Positions 1 through 8,214 of a stretch of 64,000 nt of DNA are shown here, one piece after another (position 1 is the stretch's first letter; each line of letters begins with the position of its first letter). The notes beneath the pieces are model-generated. The model saw only the letters and a list, made by a program, of their open reading frames with translations. It had not been told where the DNA came from and did not search any database. This DNA comes from Salegentibacter salinarum (GTDB lineage Bacteria; Bacteroidota; Bacteroidia; Flavobacteriales; Flavobacteriaceae), in the NCBI RefSeq assembly GCF_900168115.1, contig NZ_FUZC01000009.1:62001-126000 (forward strand). The letters are read 5' to 3'. A program made the translations under genes and the position numbers.

Positions 1-1054
1 AAAAAAGAAAGGGCAGCTGGTGGAAATGCTTTGCAAAGAATTAATACTCCGTAAGGATGAGTTTAGCTCACCCGAAATTCAGACGATTTATTTTGGTGGT
101 GGAACACCTAGTCTGCTCGAAGCCGAGGAACTTCAACTGATTTTTGAAACGATTTACTCGAATTATAAAATTTCTGAGAATCCCGAAATTACCCTCGAGG
201 CAAATCCTGACGATTTAACCGAAGAAAAAATTAAAGTGCTGGCAGCATCTAAAATCAATCGCTTAAGTATTGGTATCCAGTCATTTTTTGAAGAGGATTT
301 AAAGCTGATGAACCGGGCCCATAATGCGGAAGAAGCTCTAAAAAGTATAAAACTCGCCAAGCAATACTTCGATAATATCTCCATAGATCTTATTTACGGA
401 ATTCCCGGAATGAGTGTAGAGCGATGGAAGCGAAACCTGGAAATTTCTTTGGAGCTGGGTGTGCCACATATATCCAGTTATGCACTTACGGTAGAGCCAA
501 ATACAGCACTTCAGAAGTTTATTGAAAAGGGAAAAATCAAGCCCGTAGACGATGAAGCTGCCAAAAAACATTTTGAGATTTTAGTTGAAACCCTTATCAA
601 AAGTTGCTTTGAGCATTATGAGTTTTCAAATTTCGGGAAACCGGGCTATTTTTCACAAAACAATACTGCTTACTGGCTGGGAAAATCTTATTTGGGAATA
701 GGTCCTGCTGCGCATTCCTACGATGGAAATTCCAGAAAGTGGAACATTTCTAATAATCCATTATACATAAAGGCACTCGAAAATGGCGAAATTCCACAGG
801 AAACGGAAGATTTATCACTATCAGATAAGTACAATGAATATGTGATGACGCGGCTACGTACTAAGTTTGGTGTTGATGTTGCTGAGGTTTCCGATAAATT
901 CGGTGAAAATTATAAAATTCATTTTCTTAAACTGGCAGTGCCACTGCAGAATGAAAATTTACTGGAAGAAAATAATGGCATTTTCCATATTACTTCGAAA
1001 GGAAAATTTTTAAGCGATGGCATTGCTGCTGATTTGTTTTTTCTGGAAGAATAA
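1..1054 (+). CDS. hemW: Radical SAM heme chaperone HemW, 5'-truncated by window edge
   Basis: HemW family (formerly called oxygen-independent coproporphyrinogen oxidase-like), a cytoplasmic radical-SAM protein thought to deliver heme to target enzymes. The frame is open from base 2, so the GTG at 20 is an internal Val and not the start. The CxxxCxxC cluster-binding motif should lie just upstream of the window. Visible family marks are the SAM-binding GGGTPS motif about 30 residues in, the EANPD segment, the LSIGIQSF segment, YGIPG, and the HemW C-terminal region (YEFSNFGKPGYFSQNN, then GIGPAAHSY). About 350 residues are present. It ends in TAA and is followed by a 230-base gap with a palindromic element. 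True HemW cannot be separated from HemN without the N-terminus, but length and the C-terminal domain favour HemW. Confidence 0.9.
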   Translation, partial: KKKGQLVEMLCKELILRKDEFSSPEIQTIYFGGGTPSLLEAEELQLIFETIYSNYKISENPEITLEANPDDLTEEKIKVLAASKINRLSIGIQSFFEEDLKLMNRAHNAEEALKSIKLAKQYFDNISIDLIYGIPGMSVERWKRNLEISLELGVPHISSYALTVEPNTALQKFIEKGKIKPVDDEAAKKHFEILVETLIKSCFEHYEFSNFGKPGYFSQNNTAYWLGKSYLGIGPAAHSYDGNSRKWNISNNPLYIKALENGEIPQETEDLSLSDKYNEYVMTRLRTKFGVDVAEVSDKFGENYKIHFLKLAVPLQNENLLEENNGIFHITSKGKFLSDGIAADLFFLEE

Positions 1055-1087
1055 TAGCCTTGTTTTTAATTTAACTCCGGAAATTAT

Positions 1088-1207
1088 TTCGACAGCCCAA
1101 ACCTCGTGAAGCTGAATTTATTTCAGACTTTATCCCGAATTCTCTTCGGGATTCTAAGATGTTTTAATTACCGGAAACTTAGATACTGAACCAGATTCAG
1201 AATGACG
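1088..1207. repeat. Degenerate palindromic intergenic element
   Basis: The hemW-cyclase gap carries a degenerate copy of the palindromic element seen elsewhere in the window. It begins with TTCGACA (1088-1094) and ends with TGACG (1203-1207). Inside is a perfect 8-bp hairpin, ATCCCGAA (1132-1139) and TTCGGGAT (1145-1152), with a 5-base loop. The hairpin might also stop transcription after hemW, but it has no U-tract. No gene is seen in 1055-1284. Confidence 0.5.
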
Positions 1208-1284
1208 ATCAGATAACATTTCACAAAAACTCATCTCTATTTCGTTCTTGCTTGGGAACAAAAAGTTTTTAATACATTTAGCTT

Positions 1285-2031
1285 GTGAAAGCAAGTATAG
1301 AACTCAACAACAAAACTTACAAGGTGGATTTTTCCAAACCGCTGGATATTTCTATTGGGTTGCGGGGAGATTCGAAAAATCCGGTGGCTTGGTATCTGGA
1401 TGCGCCCAAAATAAAACCGGTGAAAGATGGTGATTTTATAGGGAAGGTTTCCGGAGGTGCTTCGGTGAATTTTAATAATATTCAATTTAATCCTCACGCC
1501 CACGGCACCCATACCGAATGTGTGGGGCATATTTCCAGGGAATTTTACAGCATCAATCAAACGCTTAAAACTTTCTTCTTTTTCTCTAAATTGATTTCTG
1601 TAGAATCGGAAAAAATAGGTGAAGACCAGGTGATTTCCAAAGCAATTTTAAAGGAGAAATTTCAGTCTAAAAATACAGAAGCTTTAATTATAAGAACACT
1701 GCCCAATTTAAGAGAAAAACAAACAAGAAAATATTCGCATACCAATTGGTCATATCTTAGCGAAGATGCGGCCATTTATCTACGAAATTGTGGAGTAAAA
1801 CATTTGCTAATCGATTTGCCATCGGTAGATAAAGAAAAGGATGAGGGAAAATTACTGGCACACAAAGCTTTTTGGAACTATCCGAAAAATACCCGATTTG
1901 AAGCTACGATTACCGAACTTATTTATGTTCCAAATTCTATTTTGGATGGCGAATATTTGCTAAACCTGCAGTTCGCTTCTTTTGAAAACGATGCCAGTCC
2001 TTCAAAACCGGTTTTATATAAAATTCAGTAG
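1285..2031 (+). CDS. Cyclase-family metal-dependent hydrolase (kynurenine-formamidase fold)
   Basis: Protein of 248 residues with the cyclase-family (PF04199) metal motif HAHGTHTE at residues 71-78; the histidines at 71, 73 and 76 are the expected metal ligands. Members include bacterial kynurenine formamidase (KynB) and related amidohydrolases. The start is GTG (1285), chosen because the family N-terminal strand follows directly. No tryptophan-catabolism gene lies nearby, so the substrate is unknown. It is followed after 2 bases by the DUF4260 gene, suggesting co-transcription of 1285-3000. Confidence 0.8.
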   Translation: MKASIELNNKTYKVDFSKPLDISIGLRGDSKNPVAWYLDAPKIKPVKDGDFIGKVSGGASVNFNNIQFNPHAHGTHTECVGHISREFYSINQTLKTFFFFSKLISVESEKIGEDQVISKAILKEKFQSKNTEALIIRTLPNLREKQTRKYSHTNWSYLSEDAAIYLRNCGVKHLLIDLPSVDKEKDEGKLLAHKAFWNYPKNTRFEATITELIYVPNSILDGEYLLNLQFASFENDASPSKPVLYKIQ

Positions 2032-2033
2032 TA

Positions 2034-2384
2034 ATGAAAATAACACTCAAACTCGAAGAACTCTCAATGTTTTTGCTTGGAGTTTTTGCTTTTAGCCAAT
2101 TAAATTTTGCCTGGTGGTGGTTTTTGGTCTTATTTTTTACGCCAGATTTTGGAATGCTGGGTTATCTTTTCGGGAACAAAACCGGCGCGCTTTTCTACAA
2201 CATTTTCCACCATAAAGGCCTTGCCATTTTGTTATGGTTCTTGGGATTTTACCTCCAAAACGAGGTTTTTCAATTAATAGGCGTAATTTTGTTTTCGCAC
2301 GCGGCTTTTGATCGTATTCTGGGCTACGGGCTCAAGTACAAAAAGGGCTTCAAATTCACTCATTTGGGAGAAATAGGAAATTAA
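2034..2384 (+). CDS. DUF4260 integral membrane protein
   Basis: A 116-residue, strongly hydrophobic protein with about four membrane segments. It matches DUF4260 in its LFFTPDFGMLGYL segment, its YNIFHHKG segment and its AAFDRILGYGLKY C-terminal part. The function of the family is not known. It is packed 2 bases after the cyclase-family gene and 1 base before the DUF4230 gene, so it probably belongs to the same transcript. Confidence 0.75.
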   Translation: MKITLKLEELSMFLLGVFAFSQLNFAWWWFLVLFFTPDFGMLGYLFGNKTGALFYNIFHHKGLAILLWFLGFYLQNEVFQLIGVILFSHAAFDRILGYGLKYKKGFKFTHLGEIGN

Positions 2385-2385
2385 T

Positions 2386-3000
2386 ATGGAATTTTTATTT
2401 ATCGGTTTGGCTGTGGGAGCGGTCGTGGCGTATTTTATTTTTGCCCGGTTTAACAGGGAGAAATCAAAGCTTAAAACCAACGAGCAATCGCTGGTGATTA
2501 TGGACAAAATAAAAAGCGTTTGCAAATTTATCACGGTGGAAGGCGATTTTTCTGAAATCTATCATTACGAGAATTTAAAGGAAAAATACTTGAGTTTATT
2601 GCTCGGAAAGAAAAAGGCTATTGTGCTAGTCAATGCGAAAGCCCACGTAGGTTTTGATCTGAGCAAGATTAGAATGAACAGCGAAAACGAGAAAAAAACC
2701 ATCGTGCTTACCAATTTTCCGCAACCGGAACTGCTTACCGTAGAAACCGATTTTAAATATTACGACAAGCGAGAAGGCTGGGCAAATCCGTTTACCACCT
2801 CCGATCTTACCGACATTAACCGCGATGCGAAGAATTATATTGTAGAGAAAATACCGCAAAGCGGACTATTGGACCAGGCAAGAAAGGAAGCGCTGGATAC
2901 AATTCTATTGATGGAAAAAATTGTGGAAACCATAGGCTGGAAGCTCGATTATACCGCACTTACTTTAGAAGATAACAAACAAGCGAAAATTGAGAAGTAG
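2386..3000 (+). CDS. DUF4230 membrane-anchored protein
   Basis: A 204-residue protein with one N-terminal membrane helix (about residues 3-18) followed by a soluble domain that is probably extracytoplasmic. The segment after the helix (VCKFITVEGDFSEIYHY) and the later VDFKYYDKREGWANPF-like part resemble DUF4230, a family of unknown function frequent in Bacteroidetes. It begins 1 base after the DUF4260 stop codon. The downstream gene starts 34 bases later. Confidence 0.7.
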   Translation: MEFLFIGLAVGAVVAYFIFARFNREKSKLKTNEQSLVIMDKIKSVCKFITVEGDFSEIYHYENLKEKYLSLLLGKKKAIVLVNAKAHVGFDLSKIRMNSENEKKTIVLTNFPQPELLTVETDFKYYDKREGWANPFTTSDLTDINRDAKNYIVEKIPQSGLLDQARKEALDTILLMEKIVETIGWKLDYTALTLEDNKQAKIEK

Positions 3001-3034
3001 ATTTCCGTCTTCACGGAAATGAAAGGACTTAATT

Positions 3035-3400
3035 ATGGACATTGAAACCCTTAGAAATTACTGCATCAGCAAAAAAGGCGTGACCGAAGAATTACCTTTT
3101 GGTCCGGATACCCTGGTTTTTAAAGTAATGGGAAAGGTTTTTGCATTAACAGGACTGGATTCAGTGCCGGTTAGTGTAAACTTAAAATGTGATCCAGGAA
3201 AGGCAGTCGAACTTAGGGAAGAATATGAAGCCAACATTTTACCTGGTTACCATATGAACAAAAAACACTGGAATACCGTGATCCTGGATGGGTATTTAAA
3301 ACCAGGTTTTGTATATGAGTTGATAGACCATTCCTACAATTTGGTAAAAGCGGGCTTAACGAAAAAACAACAACAAGAACTTAAGGATTTAAATGAATAA
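3035..3400 (+). CDS. MmcQ/YjbR family protein
   Basis: A 121-residue protein of the MmcQ/YjbR (DUF419) family with a CyaY-like fold, which has been suggested to bind DNA. Family marks are the early ELPFGPDTLVFKVMGK segment, the SVNLKCDP segment and the GYHMNKKHWNTV segment, which is the most conserved part. Length is normal. Its last 8 bases overlap the start of the MutS-like gene, so the two are probably translationally coupled. The role is unknown. Confidence 0.85.
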   Translation: MDIETLRNYCISKKGVTEELPFGPDTLVFKVMGKVFALTGLDSVPVSVNLKCDPGKAVELREEYEANILPGYHMNKKHWNTVILDGYLKPGFVYELIDHSYNLVKAGLTKKQQQELKDLNE

Positions 3401-5171
3401 ACCACTCGAATTTTATACAAAACAAAAAGAAATTCACCAGTTGGAATTAAGCAAGCTTTCCAAAAAACTGATGGTTTCCAGCTTAATTCGTTTACTAATT
3501 TTTCTGGCAATCTGCTTTGCTATTTATTATTTCTTCGGAAATATGAACGTAATTGTTCCGGTAATTATTGGCGGGATTGCACTTTTCCTGTTTTTGGTTT
3601 CGCGACATAGCGATCTTAAAGATAAGAGTGATAAGCAAAAAGAAATAATCAAACTAAACGAACTCGAAATTGATATTCTCAAAACCAGAAATTTCCAGGA
3701 TTTGCCTAGCGGGAGCGAATTTGAAGACCCTATGCACGCCTACAGCCAGGATATAGACTTATTTGGTCGCGGTTCGTTTTTTCAGTATTCCAACAGGACG
3801 GCACTTTATGAAGGGACTAAAAAACTGGTGGGTATTTTTACTGAAAATAGTATTGAAAATATTCAGCAGAAACAGGAAACCGTAAAAGAATTAGCGCAGA
3901 AGCCGGAATTTCGCCAGGAATTTACCGCGCTTGCCAGGTTGGTAAAGACCGAAACTCCTTCGAAAACCGTAATCAACTGGTTTAAGAACTATAAGAACTT
4001 TGTCCCGAATTATATAAAATGGCTGCCGACAGTATTTTCGGTGTTTTCGCTCTTGGTTATTGCTGGTTATTCTTTTGATTATTTAAAAGGCATCCATCTT
4101 TTTTTATGGTTTTTAGCGGGACTGCTTTTTACGGGGATCTACCTGAAAAAGATCAATTTACTTTCGGGGAGTGTTAGTAAGATTCAGGATACTTTTCATC
4201 AATATCATTTTTTACTCGGACTTATAGAACGAGAAAATTTTTCTTCAGACACCTTAAAAAAGAATCAGCAACTTATTAATGAGGAAAAGAAGAAAGCCTC
4301 GGCTATTTTTAAAGAATTCTCCAAAGCAATTGATTCCTTAGACCAGCGAAACAATATGCTTTTTGGAATTTTTGCCAACGGCTTTTTGCTTTGGGACCTT
4401 CGTCAAAGCTATAAACTGGAAAAATGGATTTCGAACTATAGGGAACACGTAGAAAACTGGTTTGAAGTGATTGAGTTTACCGATGCCTATAACTCGCTTG
4501 GAAATTTTGTTTTTAATCATCCGGATTATGTTTTTCCTGAAATCATTAATGAAAGAAGAGGAATTTCAGCAACGAAATTAGCGCATCCACTTTTAGACCC
4601 GAAAAAGAGGATTGCGAACGATTTTGCCATTGGAGATGAGGAGTTTTTTATTATTACCGGGGCAAATATGGCGGGAAAAAGTACATTCTTAAGGACGGTT
4701 TCCTTACAAATTGTAATGTGCAATATCGGGCTGCCTGTCTGTGCTGAAACATGCAAATATTCCCCCATTAAACTTATTACAAGTATGCGTACCAGCGATT
4801 CGTTAAGCGATGATGAATCTTATTTCTTTTCAGAACTAAAGCGGCTTAAGTTTATTGTAGAAGAAATAAAAACCGACCGGTATTTTATAATTCTTGATGA
4901 AATTTTAAAGGGCACTAATAGTAGCGATAAAGCGATTGGTTCTAAAAAGTTCATCAGGAAACTGGTGAACTCTAATTCAACCGGAATTATCGCCACGCAT
5001 GATTTAAGTTTGTGCGAGATCACCTCAGAATTGAGTCAGGTGAAAAACCATTATTTCGATGCAGAAATCATCAATGACGAATTGCATTTTGATTATAAAT
5101 TCAAAGACGGAATTTGCCAGAATATGAATGCATCTTTTCTCCTCCGAAAAATGGAAATTGTAGACGATTAA
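3393..5171 (+). CDS. Membrane-anchored MutS-like ATPase
   Basis: A 592-residue protein with a MutS C-terminal ATPase domain (about 390-590). It has Walker A GANMAGKST (423-431), Walker B ending in Asp502-Glu503, and the ATHD signature near 534-537. The N-terminal mismatch-recognition domain is absent. Instead there are two pairs of predicted membrane helices (about 28-48 and 52-72; 210-228 and 232-252) and a helical region. This is the MutS-related group found in Bacteroidetes, distinct from MutS1 and MutS2 (no Smr domain). It therefore cannot be assumed to act in mismatch repair. It overlaps the MmcQ-like gene by 8 bases. Confidence 0.85.
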   Translation: MNKPLEFYTKQKEIHQLELSKLSKKLMVSSLIRLLIFLAICFAIYYFFGNMNVIVPVIIGGIALFLFLVSRHSDLKDKSDKQKEIIKLNELEIDILKTRNFQDLPSGSEFEDPMHAYSQDIDLFGRGSFFQYSNRTALYEGTKKLVGIFTENSIENIQQKQETVKELAQKPEFRQEFTALARLVKTETPSKTVINWFKNYKNFVPNYIKWLPTVFSVFSLLVIAGYSFDYLKGIHLFLWFLAGLLFTGIYLKKINLLSGSVSKIQDTFHQYHFLLGLIERENFSSDTLKKNQQLINEEKKKASAIFKEFSKAIDSLDQRNNMLFGIFANGFLLWDLRQSYKLEKWISNYREHVENWFEVIEFTDAYNSLGNFVFNHPDYVFPEIINERRGISATKLAHPLLDPKKRIANDFAIGDEEFFIITGANMAGKSTFLRTVSLQIVMCNIGLPVCAETCKYSPIKLITSMRTSDSLSDDESYFFSELKRLKFIVEEIKTDRYFIILDEILKGTNSSDKAIGSKKFIRKLVNSNSTGIIATHDLSLCEITSELSQVKNHYFDAEIINDELHFDYKFKDGICQNMNASFLLRKMEIVDD

Positions 5172-5222
5172 TTAAAGGACCTCACAGGTTTTTAAAATCA
5201 GAGATGGCTGTATTTTTCGTCA

Positions 5223-5241
5223 CCCTGAATTTATTTCAGGG
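5223..5241. repeat. Palindromic hairpin in intergenic element
   Basis: Perfect 7-bp inverted repeat CCCTGAA / TTCAGGG with a 5-base loop, preceded by TTCGTCA. It is the left part of the same palindromic family as the elements at 12379 and 20035. It lies in the 114-base gap between the MutS-like gene and the hydrolase gene and could also act as a weak transcript end. Confidence 0.5.
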
Positions 5242-5285
5242 TCTAAAGTATTTTAAATATGAGGTTACAGGAATTAAAACTATAA

Positions 5286-6293
5286 ATGGATTCACTAACT
5301 CAAATAGTACTCGGAGCAGCGGTAGGCGAAGCAGTTCTCGGTAAAAAAGTAGGAAACAAAGCAATGCTTTACGGAGCAATTGCGGGAACCATTCCAGACC
5401 TGGATACTTTTGCCAGCGCTTTTACAGATACTATTACCGCCATAGAAATCCACCGTGGATTTACACACTCTATTGCGTTTTCCATACTTTTTGCACCGGT
5501 TTTCGGCTGGTTCATTTCAAAAATTGAAAAGAAGTCCATCGTTACATGGCAAAACTGGTCCTGGTTAATGTTTTGGGGCTTTTTTACGCATCCGTTGCTG
5601 GATTCACATACTACCTGGGGCACGCAATTGTTTTGGCCTTTAGAAGCCCGCCTTGCGTATAAGAACATTTTTGTGATAGATCCGCTATACACCCTGCCTT
5701 TTTTGGTATTTCTTATCCTGGCGATGCGGCAAAAACGAGGGACTGAAAAGAGAAGGAAATATAATAACCTGGGCCTTATAATCAGTAGTATTTACTTATT
5801 GATCATTACCCCTGCCTTAAAGCTTTATACGTTCGATAAATTTACCGACGCACTCGAAAAACAGGAAATTACTTATAAAAAAATTGAAACTAAGCCCTCC
5901 CCCTTAAATGCTATTTTATGGTCAGCCAATGTGGAAGTGGAAGATGCTTATTTGATTGGGAATTATTCGATTTTCGATTCTCAGGAAATTGAGTTTGTTT
6001 CGCATCCTAAAAATCATCAATTGCTGGGTGATTGGCGTAATAAAAAAAATGTACAGCGATTAATTGATATTACTGAAGGCTGGTATACGGTTTCAAAAAA
6101 AGAAGGGGAAATATATTTTAACGATCTACGCTTCGGAACTTTGAGCCCGATTGCCAAAGCCGATTCTGACTTCGCCTTTAGCTATAAATTGGTGGAAGAA
6201 AACGGGGAAATTAAAGCCATAGAAACCGAAAAAACCCGGGGTGACGCTAAAGAATTATTATCGCAGCTGGGAAACCGGATCTTGGGGAATTAG
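5286..6293 (+). CDS. Inner-membrane metal-dependent hydrolase (YdjM/DUF457 type)
   Basis: A 335-residue membrane protein of the YdjM-like metal-dependent hydrolase family. The motifs PDLD (37-40), HRGFTHS (56-62) and HPLLDSHTTWG, a little over 100 residues in, supply the conserved His/Asp residues of the family. About four to five helices fill the first 190 residues; a soluble C-terminal part of about 140 residues follows. The physiological substrate is not known. The ATG at 5286 is preceded by an AT-rich leader. It appears to be a single gene. Confidence 0.8.
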   Translation: MDSLTQIVLGAAVGEAVLGKKVGNKAMLYGAIAGTIPDLDTFASAFTDTITAIEIHRGFTHSIAFSILFAPVFGWFISKIEKKSIVTWQNWSWLMFWGFFTHPLLDSHTTWGTQLFWPLEARLAYKNIFVIDPLYTLPFLVFLILAMRQKRGTEKRRKYNNLGLIISSIYLLIITPALKLYTFDKFTDALEKQEITYKKIETKPSPLNAILWSANVEVEDAYLIGNYSIFDSQEIEFVSHPKNHQLLGDWRNKKNVQRLIDITEGWYTVSKKEGEIYFNDLRFGTLSPIAKADSDFAFSYKLVEENGEIKAIETEKTRGDAKELLSQLGNRILGN

Positions 6294-6430
6294 ATTTCTG
6301 AAAGTGGTTTAAAAAAATAAGAACCAGGAGAACAGAATAAAGAATAAGGAAAATGGATAGATTCGTGGCAAAACATTTCCCAAAACCATTTCTTTAGAAA
6401 CCCTATCTTTATAAAAAATTCCCTTTTTCT

Positions 6431-8143
6431 ATGAAGCACCTATTTACACTTGCTTTTACTTTTTTATTTGTTTCCGGTTTATCCGCTCAGCAGGATTCAA
6501 GAAAGTTAGATTCGATTATTAGCAAAATTGTAGACCATACAGCCTACGACAGGGAGGAATTTCCGTTAGGACTTTATACCGAAGAATACTATAAAGAAGA
6601 AGCTGAATTTGCTGAAAAACGTATAGAAGAACTTAAGGAAATCAATGCAGCCTCTTTAAGTGAAACCGAGCAGATTTCGTTGGAAATGCTAAAGTTTAAG
6701 CTTCAGGAAACCGTAGATCACTATAAATATGAAGCTTTTTTGAACCCTTTGCTTTCAGATTCCGGTTTCCATTTAAGCCTGGCTTACCAGGTACGTGATT
6801 TGAATAATTATGCCCAGGTAAAAGCTTATTTGAATAAACTGAATGCAATTCCCGCTTATGTAAACCAGCATTTTGTTTTGTTGAGGGAGGGATTGAAAAA
6901 AGGAAATACACAACCCCGCGTTATATTCGATGGTTACGAATCTACTTATAACGATCAGATCGTCGAAAATCCAAAAGAAAGCTATTTTTATGAACCATTT
7001 GAAAATCTGCCAGGTATACTTTCCGAAGCACAAAAGGATTCGGTTTTAACAGCGGCAGAAAAGGCAATTTCCAGTAATGTTATTCCGCAGTTTAAAAGAA
7101 TTAAAGAGTTTTTTGAAACCGAATATTTACCAGAAACACGGACAAGTTTAGGTGTTTCTGAAATTCCAAATGGAAAAGAATATTATCAAAACCGACTGGA
7201 TTATTATACCACTTTAGATCTTAGTGCCGAGGAAATCCATCAGATTGGTTTAGAAGAAGTAGCGCGGATTAATTCAGAAATGAAAAAGATTATTACTGAG
7301 GTTGAATTTGATGGTAGTTTCGAGGAATTTATTCATTTTCTAAGAACCGATGAGCAATTTTACGCTAAAACGGGAGAAGAATTACTAAAAGAGGCCCGTG
7401 ATATTGCCAAGCGGATAGATGCAAAACTCCCGGCATACTTTAAGACACTACCAAGAAAGCCTTATGGAGTAGCAAAAGTACCCGATGCCATAGCACCAAA
7501 ATATACTACAGGTCGTTATATCGGCGCTTCAGATGAAACTCAACCGGGCTATTACTGGGTAAATACTTATAATTTATCTAACCGCCCGTTGTATGTTTTA
7601 CCGTCCTTAACCGCTCACGAAGCCGTTCCGGGGCATCATTTACAAAATGCGCTTAATGCAGAACTGGGAGATAGCATTCCTAAATTCCGCAGAAATATGT
7701 ATTTATCGGCTTATGGAGAAGGTTGGGGCTTATATTCCGAATTTTTAGCCGAAGATATGGGAATTTATACCACGCCTTATGAGCTCTTTGGAAAACTCAC
7801 CTACGAACAATGGCGCGCCTGCCGCTTGGTAATCGATACCGGAATTCACGCAATGGGCTGGAGTAGGGAAGAAGCAGTGGAATATTTTGAAAAAAATACC
7901 GCGCTTTCCATGCATAATATCAATACAGAAGTAGATCGTTATATTTCCTGGCCGGGACAGGCGGTTTCCTATAAAATTGGTGAGATAAAAATTAGGGAAT
8001 TGCGAGAAAAAGCAGAAGAAGCCCTTGGTGCGAATTTTGATATTCGTGACTTCCACGAAGTAATTTTAGAGCAGGGCGTGGTTACACTTCCGATCTTAGA
8101 AGAAAGGGTGAATGCTTTTATTGCAAGTAAAAACGATAAATAG
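6431..8143 (+). CDS. Secreted DUF885 family zinc-peptidase-like protein
   Basis: A 570-residue protein with a clear signal peptide (about residues 1-19, ending at GLSAQ), so it is exported to the periplasm or surface. DUF885 proteins carry a zinc-metallopeptidase-like site, here HEAVPGHH (396-403), followed by the conserved YGEGWGLYSEFLAED segment (428-442) whose Glu residues would complete the site. Length is normal for the family. Substrate is unknown. It stands alone, with a strong bidirectional terminator after it. A TATCTTTA sequence at 6404-6411 resembles a -7 element but has no good -33 partner. Confidence 0.85.
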   Translation: MKHLFTLAFTFLFVSGLSAQQDSRKLDSIISKIVDHTAYDREEFPLGLYTEEYYKEEAEFAEKRIEELKEINAASLSETEQISLEMLKFKLQETVDHYKYEAFLNPLLSDSGFHLSLAYQVRDLNNYAQVKAYLNKLNAIPAYVNQHFVLLREGLKKGNTQPRVIFDGYESTYNDQIVENPKESYFYEPFENLPGILSEAQKDSVLTAAEKAISSNVIPQFKRIKEFFETEYLPETRTSLGVSEIPNGKEYYQNRLDYYTTLDLSAEEIHQIGLEEVARINSEMKKIITEVEFDGSFEEFIHFLRTDEQFYAKTGEELLKEARDIAKRIDAKLPAYFKTLPRKPYGVAKVPDAIAPKYTTGRYIGASDETQPGYYWVNTYNLSNRPLYVLPSLTAHEAVPGHHLQNALNAELGDSIPKFRRNMYLSAYGEGWGLYSEFLAEDMGIYTTPYELFGKLTYEQWRACRLVIDTGIHAMGWSREEAVEYFEKNTALSMHNINTEVDRYISWPGQAVSYKIGEIKIRELREKAEEALGANFDIRDFHEVILEQGVVTLPILEERVNAFIASKNDK

Positions 8144-8162
8144 GATTCTATAATTAAATGAA

Positions 8163-8196
8163 AAAACCTCTTCGATATGTAGATCGGAGAGGTTTT
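8163..8196. terminator. Bidirectional intrinsic terminator
   Basis: A 14-bp stem (8163-8176 paired with 8183-8196, one T-G wobble) with a 6-base loop. A-tracts on the left and T-tracts on the right give a U-run on either strand. It sits between the convergent ends of the DUF885 gene (8143) and the M56 sensor gene (8215) and would terminate both. Confidence 0.9.
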
Positions 8197-8214
8197 ATGT
8201 TTTTTAATGAGAGT

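Noticed and set aside
5114-5344. Plus-strand ORF spanning the MutS-like/hydrolase junction
   Set aside because: It overlaps two firm genes in another frame and its middle is the palindromic element.
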